Shown piece by piece: positions 27,923 to 39,100 of a stretch of DNA of 64,000 nucleotides (positions within the stretch are counted from its first letter, which is position 1; each line of letters begins with the position of its first letter). This DNA is from Planctomycetaceae bacterium (GTDB lineage Bacteria > Planctomycetota > Planctomycetia > Planctomycetales > Planctomycetaceae): positions 1-64,000 of the forward strand of contig JADZEF010000419.1 of NCBI GenBank assembly GCA_020850695.1, read 5' to 3'. Below the pieces are notes generated by a model, which made no database searches, was not told where the DNA came from, and saw only the letters and a program-made list of their open reading frames with translations. Position numbers and translations under genes: made by a program.

Positions 27923-28312
27923 CTGGAGGAGACTGCGTTCGCGTGAAATCCTTTTCGTTTGGCCGATCCTGAATCAAGGTCGCCGGCTACGATTCTCACC
28001 CACCGCATCCGTATTCCTCCGGATAACAACACCGTAAGTTTTCCGTACGCAACGGATTTTCAGGTTGGGCCAGAGATGCTGGAGAATCTATCGCGGACAA
28101 AAAAAGAAAAGAGGGTCAGGAAATGTGGAAAGTTTGCCGATGTCTGGTCATAATCCCTCGGCCTCAAGGGGGCTGCCGTCGGCGTTGGGTCCGCCTGCGG
28201 TCCGGTTGCCTCGAATGAGTCGGGCGCGTCACTTGGGCAGGAGACCGCTCCCCTCCCACTTCAGGCTGGGTGGGCCGGGACATTTCCCGGGACGTTCTTT
28301 CAGGCAACTGAC
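27923..28312. other. Intergenic region upstream of the desaturase
   Basis: A divergent gap between the arsR-csp operon and the desaturase. A short hairpin (CCGGGA/TCCCGG, 28274-28289) lies about 25 bp before the desaturase start. No further gene is supported. Confidence 0.5.
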
Positions 28313-29377
28313 GTGAGCATTGCAGTCGTTTCCGGGGAAGGTGTCGCCGCGCCGCGACCCGCCGTTGACGTCTCCGACCGTGAGCGCGCCCGCCGCATTT
28401 CCGCCGTCATCCGCTTCGCGGAGCGACGCCTGCGCCGTCGGTTCCCAATCCTCAACTGGCAGAATCTCCTCGGCTCGCTGATCTTCCTCTCCGCCGCCGG
28501 CGGCTTCGTCGGGTCCGCCGCCCTGTACCTCACCGGGAATATCCCGGCGTGGCTCTGCATCGTCATCAACGCCATCTGTGCGTCGATCCTGCACGAGCTT
28601 GAGCACGACCTGATCCACAGCATCTATTTCCGCTCGCAGCCGTTCATTCAGAATTTCATGATGGGGGCGGTCTGGGCCTTCCGCGGCAACATCATCAGCC
28701 CGTGGGTCCGCCGCAAGCTCCACCTGCTGCATCATAAAGAATCGGGCCACCACACCGACCTCGAAGAACGGCTGATCGGCAACGGAATGCGCTACAGCTT
28801 CCTCCGGGTCATCACCACGTTCGACGGCTTCCTCTCAACCGTCCTCCGCGGTCCCGAGTTCCACGATGTCCCCGCCTTCAACCAGGTGACGCTCGCCCTC
28901 GCGACGCTCCCCTGCATGCTGATCTTCACGATGTGCTGGTACGCGTGGCTCGCCTTCTGGGTCGTCAGCGGCGCCGCCATGCTCCTCGGCACCACCATCG
29001 CATGGCCCGCGTGGGTCCTCGCCGCGATGCCCGTCCTCAACGCGATGGCCGTCGTCTATCTCCTGCCGAACATCATCCGCCAGGCGAGCATCAACATCGT
29101 CTCGTCGAGCATGCACTACTTCGGCGATGTCGAAGGGGTGGTCGACCAGACGCAGGTGCTCAACGCGTGGTATTTCCTGCCGCTGCAGATTTTCTGCTTC
29201 AATTTCGGCAGCACGCACGGCATCCATCATTTCGTGGTGAGCCAGCCGTTCTATCTGCGGCAGATGGTGGCGGCCCCCGCCCATGCGGCGATGCGAAAGT
29301 ACGGCGTCCGCTTCAACGACCTCGGCACCTTCGGTCGCGCCAACCGCTATCATGCGGAACCCGCCGCAAAAGGCTGA
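28313..29377 (+). CDS. Membrane fatty-acid desaturase family protein
   Basis: A 354-residue integral membrane di-iron enzyme. The three histidine boxes are visible: HELEH (residues 94-98), HLLHH (137-141) and HGIHH (302-306). Hydrophobic spans lie at ~53-75, 80-95, 185-240 and 245-260. The reaction expected is O2-dependent desaturation or hydroxylation of an acyl chain; electron donor genes are not adjacent. GTG start at 28313 is the first in-frame start that keeps the N-terminal MSIAVVSGEG; ribosome-binding evidence is weak. The fold is clear, the substrate is not. Confidence 0.85.
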   Translation: MSIAVVSGEGVAAPRPAVDVSDRERARRISAVIRFAERRLRRRFPILNWQNLLGSLIFLSAAGGFVGSAALYLTGNIPAWLCIVINAICASILHELEHDLIHSIYFRSQPFIQNFMMGAVWAFRGNIISPWVRRKLHLLHHKESGHHTDLEERLIGNGMRYSFLRVITTFDGFLSTVLRGPEFHDVPAFNQVTLALATLPCMLIFTMCWYAWLAFWVVSGAAMLLGTTIAWPAWVLAAMPVLNAMAVVYLLPNIIRQASINIVSSSMHYFGDVEGVVDQTQVLNAWYFLPLQIFCFNFGSTHGIHHFVVSQPFYLRQMVAAPAHAAMRKYGVRFNDLGTFGRANRYHAEPAAKG

Positions 29378-29387
29378 GCGAGAAGTG

Positions 29388-29421
29388 GGGTGGCTGGGGT
29401 CGACCGAAGGGAGCCCCCAGC
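29388..29421 (+). repeat. Single 34-bp hairpin repeat, same family as 7217-7304
   Basis: The sequence GGGTGGCTGGGGTCGA, CCGAAGG, GAGCCCCCAGC matches the units inside the Rph-like gene apart from the central seven bases. It begins 10 bp after the desaturase stop. Confidence 0.8.
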
Positions 29422-29499
29422 GAGTCACGCGGGGTGTCGGCCGTGTCTTCGGACCGGCTCGACTCCGACCGCACGCAGCCGTTTGAGTGGAACCGTCGA

Positions 29500-30354
29500 A
29501 TGCCCCGGCTCCTCTGGCTGACCGACCTTCATCTGAACTTCGCATCCCCTGAGCGGATCGATCTCCTCAAGTATTCGATCTGCGAGCGGCAACCAGACGC
29601 ATTGCTGGTCGGCGGCGACACAGGAGAGGCCAAGTCCTGGCGACCTCTCCTCGAAAACCTCGCCGACGCCGTCGAGAAGCCGACGTACTTCGTCCTCGGA
29701 AATCACGACTTCTATCGCTCGTCGATTGCGGGCGTGCGTCGCGAAGCCGTGGAGGCCACGCGCACATCGAAGTGGTTGCGGTGGCTCCCCGAAGTGGGAC
29801 TTATCCGATTCGGGTCGGACACCGCCCTCGTCGGCCACGACGGCTGGGCCGATGCCCGGACCCCCGAGTACCGCACCTCCGACGTCGTCCTGAATGACTA
29901 CCTGCTGATCAAGGAACTTCGGGCGGCCGCGCATGCCGATGAACTGACACCCAGCCGCATGTCGACGAGCGGCCTCTCACTTCTCACCGAAGACCTTCGG
30001 ACCGAGCTTCACCGCCTGGGCGACGAAGCCGCCGCCTACTTCCGGCGCATTCTCCCGGAAGCTGCGGCCGCCGCCCGCCACCTGATCGTCCTGACGCACG
30101 CCCCGCCGTTCCGCGAATCGTGCTGGCACGAAGGCCGGATTTCGGACGACAACTGGGCCCCGCACTTCACCTGCGTGGCGGTCGGCCAGGCGCTGGCCGA
30201 GTTCATGCGCGATCATCCCGACCACGAGATGACGGTCCTGTGCGGCCACACGCACGGCGCGGGAACGGCCCGGATCCTTCCGAACCTCGTCTGCCACACC
30301 GGCGGCGCTCGCTACTCCTCTCCTGAAGTGCAGCGAGTCTTTGAAGTCGGCTGA
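29500..30354 (+). CDS. Calcineurin-like metallophosphoesterase
   Basis: A 284-residue cytosolic phosphoesterase. All five metal motifs are seen: DLHLN near the start, GGDTGE, GNHDFY, LTHAPPF and GHTHGAG. The frame continues far upstream, but that part is the shadow of the desaturase gene; ATG at 29500 begins MPRLLWLTDLH, the standard family N-terminus. It follows the desaturase by 122 bp, with a hairpin repeat between. Substrate cannot be told; candidates include nucleotides, lipids and phosphoproteins. Confidence 0.88.
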   Translation: MPRLLWLTDLHLNFASPERIDLLKYSICERQPDALLVGGDTGEAKSWRPLLENLADAVEKPTYFVLGNHDFYRSSIAGVRREAVEATRTSKWLRWLPEVGLIRFGSDTALVGHDGWADARTPEYRTSDVVLNDYLLIKELRAAAHADELTPSRMSTSGLSLLTEDLRTELHRLGDEAAAYFRRILPEAAAAARHLIVLTHAPPFRESCWHEGRISDDNWAPHFTCVAVGQALAEFMRDHPDHEMTVLCGHTHGAGTARILPNLVCHTGGARYSSPEVQRVFEVG

Positions 30355-30491
30355 CGATCGACGTGCATGCCGAAATGTTCACACGCAAGCCCCGCCGCAC
30401 TCCGCGCCGCGTGACACCCCCCGGTCCCGCGGGTACGCTGTCTTTGCCCGCCTGAAGCCCGCCGGTATCTCCCTTCCAGGACCGTCTTCCG

Positions 30492-33400
30492 ATGCGACGC
30501 CCGGTTTTGCGCTCGACGCTCACGTTTGGTCTCTCCGCGACCGCACTGCTCGCCTTCGCCGTTGTCCTCGCTGCCAACGTCTCGCGCGGTCTACACGCTC
30601 AGGACACCAAGGTCCCCGGCGAAAATCTGGCCGAGCAGATGAAGCGTCTCCCCGCCGTCGAAGCGAAGGACGCCATCAAGACCTTCTCCTTCGAGAAGGG
30701 TTTCACGTTTGAAACCTTCGCGGCCGAGCCCGCGGTGGGCGATCCTGTCGACGCCTGCTTTGATGAGAACGGCCGGATGTTCGTCGCCGAGTTCCACGCC
30801 TATCCCTACTCGGCCGAAAAACGCGAGCACGACCCGACCGGCCGCGGCAAGAAGGAATCGGGCATCATCCGCATGCTTGAAGACACTGACGGCGACGGCA
30901 AGGCCGACCGCAGCGTCGTCTTCGCCGACAAGCTCGACTGGCCCCTCAGCGTCGCCCCTTACAACGGCGGCCTGTTCGTCATCGATCCCCCGCACCTCTA
31001 CTACTTCAAGGACACGAACGGCGACGACGTCGCCGACGAGAAGCGAGTCATCTTCAGCGGGTTCAGCCGCTACAACGTCCAGGGTGTGGCCAACAACCTG
31101 AAGTGGGGGCTCGACAACCGCATCTGGGCGGCGACCGGCTCCAACCCCGCCAACCTCACGAAGGAAGGGATGGCCCTCGCCAACCTCGGCCGTCGCGACT
31201 GGGCCTTCGATCCCCGCACCGAAAAGCTCGAACCGACCACCGGCGGCATCCAGTACGGCCACTCGATGGACGACTGGGGCAACCGCTTCGTCTGCAGCAA
31301 CAGCGTCCACATCATTCACTGCGTGTTCGAAGAGAAGTACCTCGCCCGCAACCCGTACTTCGCCGCTCCGGGCGGCACGCGGTCGATTGCCAAGGAAGGG
31401 GGCGCGGGCCCCGTTTTCCGTCGCAGCCCCCCCGAACCGTGGCGTCTGGTCCGCACCGCCCGCCGCGTCGCCGATCCGAAGTTCGCCGGCCTCCCCGCCA
31501 ACGAGCGCGTCCCGACCGGGTTCTTCACCTCGGCCACCGGCGTGACGATCTACCGTGGCGACGCCTACCCCGAGGAATACCGCGGCAACGTCTTCGTCGG
31601 CGACGTCGGCGGCAACCTCATCCATCGCAAGACCCTCACGCCGACCGGCGCGACTTTCCTTGCGGTGCGGGCGGATGAGAACACCGAGTTCGTCGCGTCG
31701 ACCGACACCTGGTTCCGCCCCGTCAACTTCGTGAACGCTCCGGACGGCTCGCTGTTCGTCCTCGACATGTACCGCGAAACGATCGAGCACCCGATCTCGA
31801 TTCCCGAAGACATCAAGGCCTACCTCGACCTCGAAAGCGGTCACGACCGCGGCCGCATCTACCGCCTCGTCTCGCCCGGCATGAAGCGGAAGCCGGTGGT
31901 GAAGCTCGGCAAGGCGAGTGTCGCAGAGCTCGTCGCCAACCTCGAATCGACCAACGCCTGGAACCGCCAGACCGCTCAGCGTCTCCTCTGGGAACGCCAG
32001 GAAAAGTCGGCGGTGCCGAGCCTCATCAAGCTCGCCAAAGAGTCGAAGAACCCGTTGGGCCGGCTGCATGCCCTCTACACGCTCAGCGGTCTCGAAGCTC
32101 TCACGCCTGAGATCCTGATCGCCGCCATGAAGGACTCGCACCCCGGCATCCGTGAGCACGGCGCTCGCCTCTCGGAACCTTTCCTGAAGCAGGACGCCGT
32201 CGCGGAGGCCCTGATCGGCCTCGCCACCGACTCCGAATTCCGTCCGAAGTTCCAGGCGGCTCTCTCGATGGGCTACGTCCCGGGAGAAAACGGACTCCGC
32301 GGCATGGCGACTCTGGCGAAGAACCTGACCGCCGACCCCGACCTGCGGACGGCCTTCCTGACGAGCGTGACTGACAATGCGGCTTCGCTGACGAAGGCGC
32401 TCCTCAAGGACGCTGAATTCCTCAAGACCGTTCAGGCTCGTGGCCTGTTGAGCGAGCTCGCTCGAATCGTCGGAGCCCGTCCCGAAGATGCCGGAGCCCT
32501 CGCGCTCCTCACGGCCGTCACCGGATCCGAGTGCCCGGCCGACGTGCGGCCACTCATGCTGCAGGGGTTGGGTGAAGGGCTTGGACGTCGTGGGATGTCG
32601 CTGTCCAAGTTGCTTAAGACGTCGAGCGACGCGGCAGTCGCTTCCCAGACGGCTCAGTTCTTCGCGAATGCACTGGCGACCGCCAGGGACGACGCGCAGC
32701 AGCCTGCGGTCCGGCGGCCGGCGGTGCTGCTGCTCGCCTTCGCCGAGTTGGGCGAGGTGGCAGGGACGCTGGAGGAATTGCTCGCCCCGCAACAGCCGCA
32801 GGAATTGCAGTCGGCGGCTGTCGCGGCACTTGCGGCTCATGACGATCCTTCGGTGCCCAAGGTGCTGCTTGCGGCGTGGAAGGGTTACGGGCCGAAGGTC
32901 CGTGCGGAAGCGACGGATGCACTCCTGGCTCGATTGCCGCGAATCGAGGCGTTGTTGACGGCTCTTACCGAAGGCAAGGTGAAGCGAGCTGAAGTCGACC
33001 GTGAGAAGAAGCAGCTCCTGCTGAACCACCCCAACAAGGCGATCAGCGGGCGGGCGAAGGAACTCTTCAGCGGCGAGTTGGGGGGCAACCGCGTGAAGGT
33101 GGTCGCCGACTTCCAGCCGGTCCTCGAACTGGCCGCCGATGCCACCCGCGGCAAGGAAATCTTCACGAAGAAGTGCTCGCAGTGCCACAAGCTGGGAGAC
33201 GTCGGCCACCAGGTCGGCCCCGACCTGACGTCGACGCAGAACAAGTCCCCCGCCGACCTCCTCATCTCGATCCTCGATCCGAACCGCGAAGCCCAGGCGG
33301 CGTTCATCGCCTACACGGCGGTCACCGTCGACGGCGAGACTTATACCGGGCTCGTCGCCACGGAATCAGCGGGAAGCATCACGTTGCGGCGCGGCGAGGG

Positions 33401-33548
33401 AAAAGAAGACACGATCCTCCGCAACCGCATCGAAGTTCTCGCCTCGCAGGGTCTCTCGCTGATGCCGGAAGGCCTTGAGAAGGAACTCGACAAGCAGCAG
33501 CTGGCCGACGTCATCGCGTTCGTGAAGTCGCTCAAGAAGGCGAACTGA
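30492..33548 (+). CDS. PVC-type membrane-bound dehydrogenase with HEAT repeats and haem c domain
   Basis: A 1018-residue exported protein. A signal segment (LTFGLSATALLAFAVVLAANV) is followed by a six-bladed propeller dehydrogenase domain (about 60-440; GFTFETFAAEPAVGDPVDACFD, the NNLKWGLDNRIW box, SATGVTIYRGDAYPEEYRGNVFVGDVGGN, FVLDMYRE, GHDRGRIYRL). An alpha-helical HEAT-like region covers about 450-850. A C-terminal cytochrome c domain carries the haem motif CSQCH near residue 895 with a later Met ligand region. It is a hallmark PVC-superphylum protein, thought to oxidise sugars or similar substrates in the periplasm and feed electrons to the respiratory chain. Substrate unknown. Confidence 0.93.
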   Translation: MRRPVLRSTLTFGLSATALLAFAVVLAANVSRGLHAQDTKVPGENLAEQMKRLPAVEAKDAIKTFSFEKGFTFETFAAEPAVGDPVDACFDENGRMFVAEFHAYPYSAEKREHDPTGRGKKESGIIRMLEDTDGDGKADRSVVFADKLDWPLSVAPYNGGLFVIDPPHLYYFKDTNGDDVADEKRVIFSGFSRYNVQGVANNLKWGLDNRIWAATGSNPANLTKEGMALANLGRRDWAFDPRTEKLEPTTGGIQYGHSMDDWGNRFVCSNSVHIIHCVFEEKYLARNPYFAAPGGTRSIAKEGGAGPVFRRSPPEPWRLVRTARRVADPKFAGLPANERVPTGFFTSATGVTIYRGDAYPEEYRGNVFVGDVGGNLIHRKTLTPTGATFLAVRADENTEFVASTDTWFRPVNFVNAPDGSLFVLDMYRETIEHPISIPEDIKAYLDLESGHDRGRIYRLVSPGMKRKPVVKLGKASVAELVANLESTNAWNRQTAQRLLWERQEKSAVPSLIKLAKESKNPLGRLHALYTLSGLEALTPEILIAAMKDSHPGIREHGARLSEPFLKQDAVAEALIGLATDSEFRPKFQAALSMGYVPGENGLRGMATLAKNLTADPDLRTAFLTSVTDNAASLTKALLKDAEFLKTVQARGLLSELARIVGARPEDAGALALLTAVTGSECPADVRPLMLQGLGEGLGRRGMSLSKLLKTSSDAAVASQTAQFFANALATARDDAQQPAVRRPAVLLLAFAELGEVAGTLEELLAPQQPQELQSAAVAALAAHDDPSVPKVLLAAWKGYGPKVRAEATDALLARLPRIEALLTALTEGKVKRAEVDREKKQLLLNHPNKAISGRAKELFSGELGGNRVKVVADFQPVLELAADATRGKEIFTKKCSQCHKLGDVGHQVGPDLTSTQNKSPADLLISILDPNREAQAAFIAYTAVTVDGETYTGLVATESAGSITLRRGEGKEDTILRNRIEVLASQGLSLMPEGLEKELDKQQLADVIAFVKSLKKAN

Positions 33549-33579
33549 CTTTGGTCCCGGCGGGAGCATTCGACCCGAA

Positions 33580-33686
33580 GAGGGGCCACGGAAACGACGG
33601 AGTCGACGGAATTCCACGGACGAGCCGCCGTCGTTTTCGTCCTCATCCGTTCAATCCGTCCCATCCGTCGTTTCCGTGGCCCCTGG
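33580..33686. repeat. Long-loop intergenic inverted repeat
   Basis: GGGGCCACGGAAACGACGGA at 33582-33601 is matched by the reverse complement of 33664-33683. A spacer of ~60 bp intervenes. It lies between the PVC dehydrogenase and the GT2 gene. Confidence 0.8.
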
Positions 33687-33776
33687 GGGAAGATTCTCGG
33701 AGATGAAACGAGGCAACGAAGTCCGAAAACATCTCCGAGCGGCTCCTGGCATCTCTCTTCGCACGGACTCCACGCG

Positions 33777-34751
33777 ATGCGGCTTTCAATCATCGTTCCC
33801 GTGCTGAATGAGGCCGAGAGCCTTCCGACGCTGCACCGCGAGATTCTCTCGGGGTGCGCCGAAGGGAACATCGAATTCGAGATTCTCTTCATCGACGATG
33901 GCTCGACCGACACGTCCTGGGCGACGATCACGCAGTTGGCAGCAAATGATTCGCGGGTTTCGGGCATCCGCTTCCGCCGCAACTTCGGGAAGGCCGCCGC
34001 ACTCACAGCGGGAATGCGGGCGGCTCGCGGCCAGGTCCTGATGATGATGGACGCCGACCTCCAGGACGACCCCGCCGAGATCCCCGCATTCCTCGCCAAG
34101 CTCGACGAAGGGGCGGACGTCGTCAACGGCTGGAAGCAACGGCGACTCGACCCCTGGCACAAGGTCTATCCCAGCAAAGTCTTCAACGGGATGGTCGGCT
34201 GGCTGACCGGAGTGCGGCTGCATGACCACAACTGCGGCCTCAAGGCCTTCCGCCGCGAGGTGGCCGAAGAGATCCGCATCTACGGCGAGCTGCACCGCTT
34301 CATCCCGGTGCTGGCCCATGCCCGCGGGTTCCGCATCAGCGAGCTGGCCGTCCATCACCGCCCGCGCCAGCACGGCCATTCGAAATACGGCATCCGCCGT
34401 TTTCTGCGCGGCTTCCTCGACCTGTTGACAGTCAAGTTCCTCACCGGCTTTGGGCAGCGGCCGCAACACATGCTGGGAGCCATTGGCCTCGGACTTTTCG
34501 CGATCGGAGGCCTTGGCCTCGCGGCGCTCGCCGTGCTGTGGATCCTGACGAACGTTTTCGGCCAGGACCACGCCCCGATCGGCTCGCGACCGCTCCTCGC
34601 CTACTCGGTCGCCGCCACGCTCCTCGGCGCTCAGGCCTTCTCGCTCGGTCTTCTGGCCGAACTCCTCGTCGCCTACACCGGCCGCGACCAGGACACCTTC
34701 AGCGTGCGCGAACGAACACGCAACACGACCGACGTCGACCGCGAAGCGTGA
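33777..34751 (+). CDS. Family 2 glycosyltransferase, polyprenyl-phosphate sugar synthase type
   Basis: A 324-residue GT-A enzyme of the DPM/GtrB/ArnC kind, transferring a sugar from a nucleotide donor to undecaprenyl phosphate. Seen: [26 protein letters not shown], the [14 protein letters not shown] helix, the DADLQDDP catalytic/metal motif, the [12 protein letters not shown] segment, and QHGHSKYG. Two C-terminal membrane segments (about 228-255 and 268-295) follow, as in GtrB. It converges with the methyltransferase gene, only 9 bp apart, so both likely end in a shared short region. The lipid-linked sugar is unknown. Confidence 0.9.
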   Translation: MRLSIIVPVLNEAESLPTLHREILSGCAEGNIEFEILFIDDGSTDTSWATITQLAANDSRVSGIRFRRNFGKAAALTAGMRAARGQVLMMMDADLQDDPAEIPAFLAKLDEGADVVNGWKQRRLDPWHKVYPSKVFNGMVGWLTGVRLHDHNCGLKAFRREVAEEIRIYGELHRFIPVLAHARGFRISELAVHHRPRQHGHSKYGIRRFLRGFLDLLTVKFLTGFGQRPQHMLGAIGLGLFAIGGLGLAALAVLWILTNVFGQDHAPIGSRPLLAYSVAATLLGAQAFSLGLLAELLVAYTGRDQDTFSVRERTRNTTDVDREA

Positions 34752-34760
34752 CGGCAAGAA

Positions 34761-35651
34761 TCAAGCGTGCGGCGGCGCGACCGCCGGCTTCGTCAGCACC
34801 GCCCAAAGGAACCCCGCAAGGTACTCGCGCAGGAACGGAACCTTGAGCAGTGCGCCGGACCAGCGGGCGAGCTTCGAACCGAACGGAACCAGGTGCATCT
34901 CGTGCGTCATCCCGCACGCGGCGAACTCCCGCTCGAAGTCGCGAATGAGGAACTTATTGAGGTAGTCGGTCGAAATCGCCTCGTGCTGATAGCGGTCGGT
35001 CCGTCGCTGCCCCTTGGCATCGAGGTCAAAAAGGGTCGGGCGATACCACGACGCCTGGTAGACGCGGCGACAGGTGCGAAGCATCGTCCGCTCGCCGAAC
35101 ACGATATGAGCCCAGGGGACCGGCATCGTCGCCCAGAGGTGCGGGGCGAATGGGTGCTTCCAACCCCACGTTCCGATGAGCATGCGGCCCCCCGGCCGGA
35201 GGACGCGGCGACACTCCGCGAGGATTCGGGCCGGCTGCGACACATGTTCGAAGACATCAAAGCACAGGATCGAATCGACGCTTGCATCCTCGAGCGGCAG
35301 TCGATCGACGCCGCTCAATCGGAAGTCGACGCCGGAATCGGTGAACGTCCGCTTCGCCCGCTCGATCGCCGCCGCATCGATATCGACGCCGATCAATGAC
35401 CGCGGGCCAAGTGCCTGATACTGCGACGTCAGAACGCCGTCGTTGCAGCCGAGATCGAGGACGTCGCGTCCCTTGACCTCGATGCCATAGCGAGCGATCG
35501 CGTCCAGTACGCGCCGCGCCTCGCCCGATCGAAAGCTTCGGAACGCGTCGGTGCTGGTCGTGGCCGCCTTCATCGTTCCCGAGTGGGCGACCTCGGTGCG
35601 GTAGAAGGTGCGGGCGAGGCCGTACAGCACCTGCTCGGCAATCCACCCCAT
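34761..35651 (-). CDS. Class I SAM-dependent methyltransferase
   Basis: A 296-residue Rossmann methyltransferase. Motif I is DVLDLGCNDG, the acidic end of strand 2 is GVDID, motif II region is ILCFDVFEHV, and RRVLRPGGRMLIG is the post-motif helix-strand. The N-terminus (MGWIAEQVLYGLARTFYRTEV) has an amphipathic helix, and the C-terminal part contains aromatic-rich segments typical of enzymes acting on lipids or glycans. An ATG 30 bp further upstream (35681) is also possible. It converges with the GT2 gene, which may hint at a role in modifying a lipid-linked sugar; this is only context. Confidence 0.85.
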   Translation of the reverse strand: MGWIAEQVLYGLARTFYRTEVAHSGTMKAATTSTDAFRSFRSGEARRVLDAIARYGIEVKGRDVLDLGCNDGVLTSQYQALGPRSLIGVDIDAAAIERAKRTFTDSGVDFRLSGVDRLPLEDASVDSILCFDVFEHVSQPARILAECRRVLRPGGRMLIGTWGWKHPFAPHLWATMPVPWAHIVFGERTMLRTCRRVYQASWYRPTLFDLDAKGQRRTDRYQHEAISTDYLNKFLIRDFEREFAACGMTHEMHLVPFGSKLARWSGALLKVPFLREYLAGFLWAVLTKPAVAPPHA

Positions 35652-36173
35652 CAGCAAGACCTCCGCAGTCAGGAGACTCAATCGCCGCGAATGAATGACA
35701 TCGTCACGCGATCGTTCGTGCGTTCCGGCTCGATCATCGCATCCAAAGGCGAAAAGGGAGGGTCTGTCGACGGCGGATTTGCAGTCCCCTGCCGGGGCGA
35801 AGGCGACCCTGCCAGGTGCGCCGGAAGAGACGGGATGTTGACGATCGGCAACACTGCTTTCACTGCCAGATCCGCGGGATTCACACCGGCCTGTGATGCT
35901 GCCGCACAGCGGGCTGTCGGGGGTCGAGCACGCCGGGAAATTCCCACGAAATCGGGTGCTCCGCGGGATTGGATGCCCTCTCGGCTATCATTGCTTCGGC
36001 GAGCGATGGGGATCGCGGGGGGCTCCGTCATTCGCAGTTTGCATTCGACTCCAATCGGTATTACGCTGCGCTGGGGACGAAGAGGAGCGGTGTGTTGCAG
36101 CTCTGCGTCGCTTCGAGCCCTGGAAGTTTTCAACCTGGGCGGCCGTCCGTCGATCCGGTCAGCGGGGCGGGAC
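35652..36173. other. Intergenic region upstream of the hybrid kinase
   Basis: The plus-strand frame of the kinase is open through this gap, but the translation lacks domain character and is rich in Arg, Ala and Gly. I treat it as non-coding. I see no clear promoter boxes or hairpins. Confidence 0.5.
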
Positions 36174-39100
36174 ATGCCTCAATCCGTCAGCCTCTCGCTG
36201 TTTGAACTGCTCGGCCCGCTGGTGGAATCCAACCCGCAGGCGGTGGTGGTTCTCGATGCGCGCGGGACAGTGGTGCTGGCGAACTCGGCCGCGTCGCGGG
36301 TCTTCGGGTATCGTGCCGACGAGTTTCCGGGACGTCCCTGCGAGTCCCTGATCGGCCCGCGGTTTCTGGAAGTCTTCGCGAGGTTGCGGGCGCATTCCAG
36401 CAGTCATCCCACGGCGAACGGTGCTGCCAGTGAAGGGAATGGCTCGGGCGCGCCGGCTTCCGATGCAGCCAATCTGATCGGCGGCATTCGCCAGAACGGT
36501 GAAGAGTTCCCCGTCGAAGTCGGCGTCAATCCCTTGCCGGCCGTCCTGGGGCAATATTCTGCGGCGACGTTCGTCGATATCTCCGAGCGGTTGCGGGTCG
36601 AGCAGGCGCTGCGCGATACCGAGGCCAGCTACCAGTCGCTCGTCGAGAGTCTCCCGCTCAACGTCTTCTGCAAGGATCTGCAGGGGCGGTTCAACTTCGT
36701 CAATCAGCGGTTCTGCGACACCGTGAAGATGGACCGCCGGCAGATGCTCGGCCGGACCGACTTCGACCTCTTCCCGCGCGCGCTGGCCGAAAAGTACGTC
36801 CGGGACGATCGACGGGTGATCGACAGCGGGCAGCCGTTTGACGACGTGGAAGAGCATCGCGAGGCCGACGGGACCGTCACCTACGTACAGGTATTGAAGG
36901 CCCCGGTTCGCGACGCCCGCGGAAACATCGTCGGCACGCAGGGGATGTTCTGGGACGTTACCGAGAAGAAGCGGGCCGAGGACCATCGCCGTGAGAGCGA
37001 GCTGCGAAAACGGGCGATCTTCGAGGCCTCGCTCGACTGCATCATCACCGTCGACCAGGAGAACCGGATCTTCGAGTTCAACCGCGCCGCCGAACGGACC
37101 TTCGGCTACCGCCGCGACGAGGTGGTGAACCAGCCGGTCGACGTGTTGTTTCCCTCGACGTCGCAGGAGCGGTATCGCTCGAACCTCGACCGCTACAGCG
37201 CCCGGCAGGAAGAGGGCTCGCTCGTCGGCAAGCGGCGCGAAGTCCCCGCCCGCCGCAAGAACGGGACGCAGTTCCTGGCCGAGATGACGATGCAGCCGAT
37301 TCCCATGAAGGGGTCGATGGCCTTCACGATCTTCCTGCGCGACGTCACCGAGCGCCGCCGCACCGAGGACGCCCTCCGCCGCAGCGACGCCCGCTTCCGC
37401 AGCCTCGTGCAGTCGAACATCATCGGCATCATGATCTGCCGGCTCGACGGCCAGGTGACCGAAGCCAACGACTCGTTCCTCCAGACGGTCGGCTACACGC
37501 GGGAAGAACTCCTGTCGGGCAACATCCGCTGGGACGAAATGACGCCCGTGGAGTACCGCGGTTACGACGAAATTGCGAAGGTGCAGCTGCGCGAACATGG
37601 CCAGGCGGTGCCGTGGGAGAAGGAATTTTTCCGGAAGGACGGCGAGCGCGTCCCGGTGCTGATCGGCGTCGCGATGCTTGAAGGGAGCCGCAATCACTGC
37701 GTCTGCTTCGTGCTCGACATGACGACGCAGAAGCAGCAGGAGCGAGAACTCCAGGCGGCGAAGGAAGCGGCCGATGCGGCGAACCGCGCGAAGACGGCGT
37801 TCCTCGCCAGCATGAGCCACGAGATCCGCACGCCGATCCACGCGATCCTCACGGCGACCGACCTCGTGCTCGACATGCGGCCGACGCCCGACCAGCGCGA
37901 GTATCTCCACATCGTAAAGGACTCGGGCGAATCGCTGCTGTCGCTCATCAACGACGTGCTCGACTTCTCGAAGATCGAAGCGGGCCGGCTCGATGCCGAC
38001 GAGATCGAGTTCCGGCTCCGCGACGCCATCGGCGGCACGCTCAAGACGGTCGCCGTGCAGGCGCACGCCAGGAACCTCGAACTGGTCGCCGATGTCAAAC
38101 CCGACGTCCCGGACCGGGTGATCGGCGACGTGACCCACTTCCGGCAGGTCGTCGTCAATCTCGTCGCCAACGCGATCAAGTTCACCGAGGCCGGCGAGGT
38201 GGTTGTGCAGACCTCCCTTGTCAGCCGCGACGAGGACGAAGTCGAGCTTCAGGTCTCGGTCCGCGACACCGGCATCGGCGTCCCCGAGAGCGAACGCGAG
38301 CGGATCTTCGAGCCGTTTGAACAGGTCGACAACACGATGCGCCGCAAGGTGAGCGGCACGGGACTCGGCCTGGCCATCTGCAAGCGGCTGGTCGAGAGCA
38401 TGCGGGGCCGCATCTGGTGCGAAAGCACTGTCGGCCGCGGAACGACGTTCTTCTTTACCGTGAAGCTCCCGCTGACCGGCGAATCGGAATTCGAGGACGG
38501 CGCCGAGACGACGGCCGCGCTGCGGGCGATGCGCGTGCTGATTGTCGATGACAACGCCGCCTGCCGCGAAGCGATCGCCGACATGTTCCTCAGCTGGGGC
38601 ATGGCGCCGACGGTCGTCGTCGACGGGGCGGCCGCGCTCACCGAGTTGGAAAAGTCCCGCAGCGAGGGAACGCGTTTCGACCTGATGCTGGTCGACGCCC
38701 GCATGCCGGGAATCGACGGCTTCACGCTCGCGTCAGACGCCCAGCGCCGCTTCGGCCTTCCGGGCTCACGCATCCTGATGCTGCTGACGTCGGGCGACAG
38801 CTCTGGAGACATCTCGCGGTGCGAGCAGCTTGGAACACCGGCCTACCTCATGAAGCCGGTGAACCAGTCCGAGCTGTTCGACACGCTGATGGCCCTCATC
38901 CATGGGGAGAGCAGCAGCCGCGTGTTGTTCCGCGGGGCCGCAGAAGCCGTCCCTCAGACGGGGCGGTCCCTCGATGTCCTGCTGACCGAAGACAGCCCGT
39001 ACAACCAGAAGCTGGCGCTGGCCGTCCTGTCGCGGCGCGGGCACCGCGTGACGGTGGCGAACAACGGCCGCGAAGCCGTGGTCGCTCTTCGCAAGCGCCC

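Noticed and set aside
30591-33209. An 872-codon antisense frame opposite the PVC dehydrogenase
   Set aside because: Mirror of a strongly coding gene; composition is typical of an antisense shadow.
36159-38138. Long antisense frame opposite the hybrid kinase
   Set aside because: Same reason: the plus strand encodes clear PAS and kinase motifs, and the antisense translation has none.
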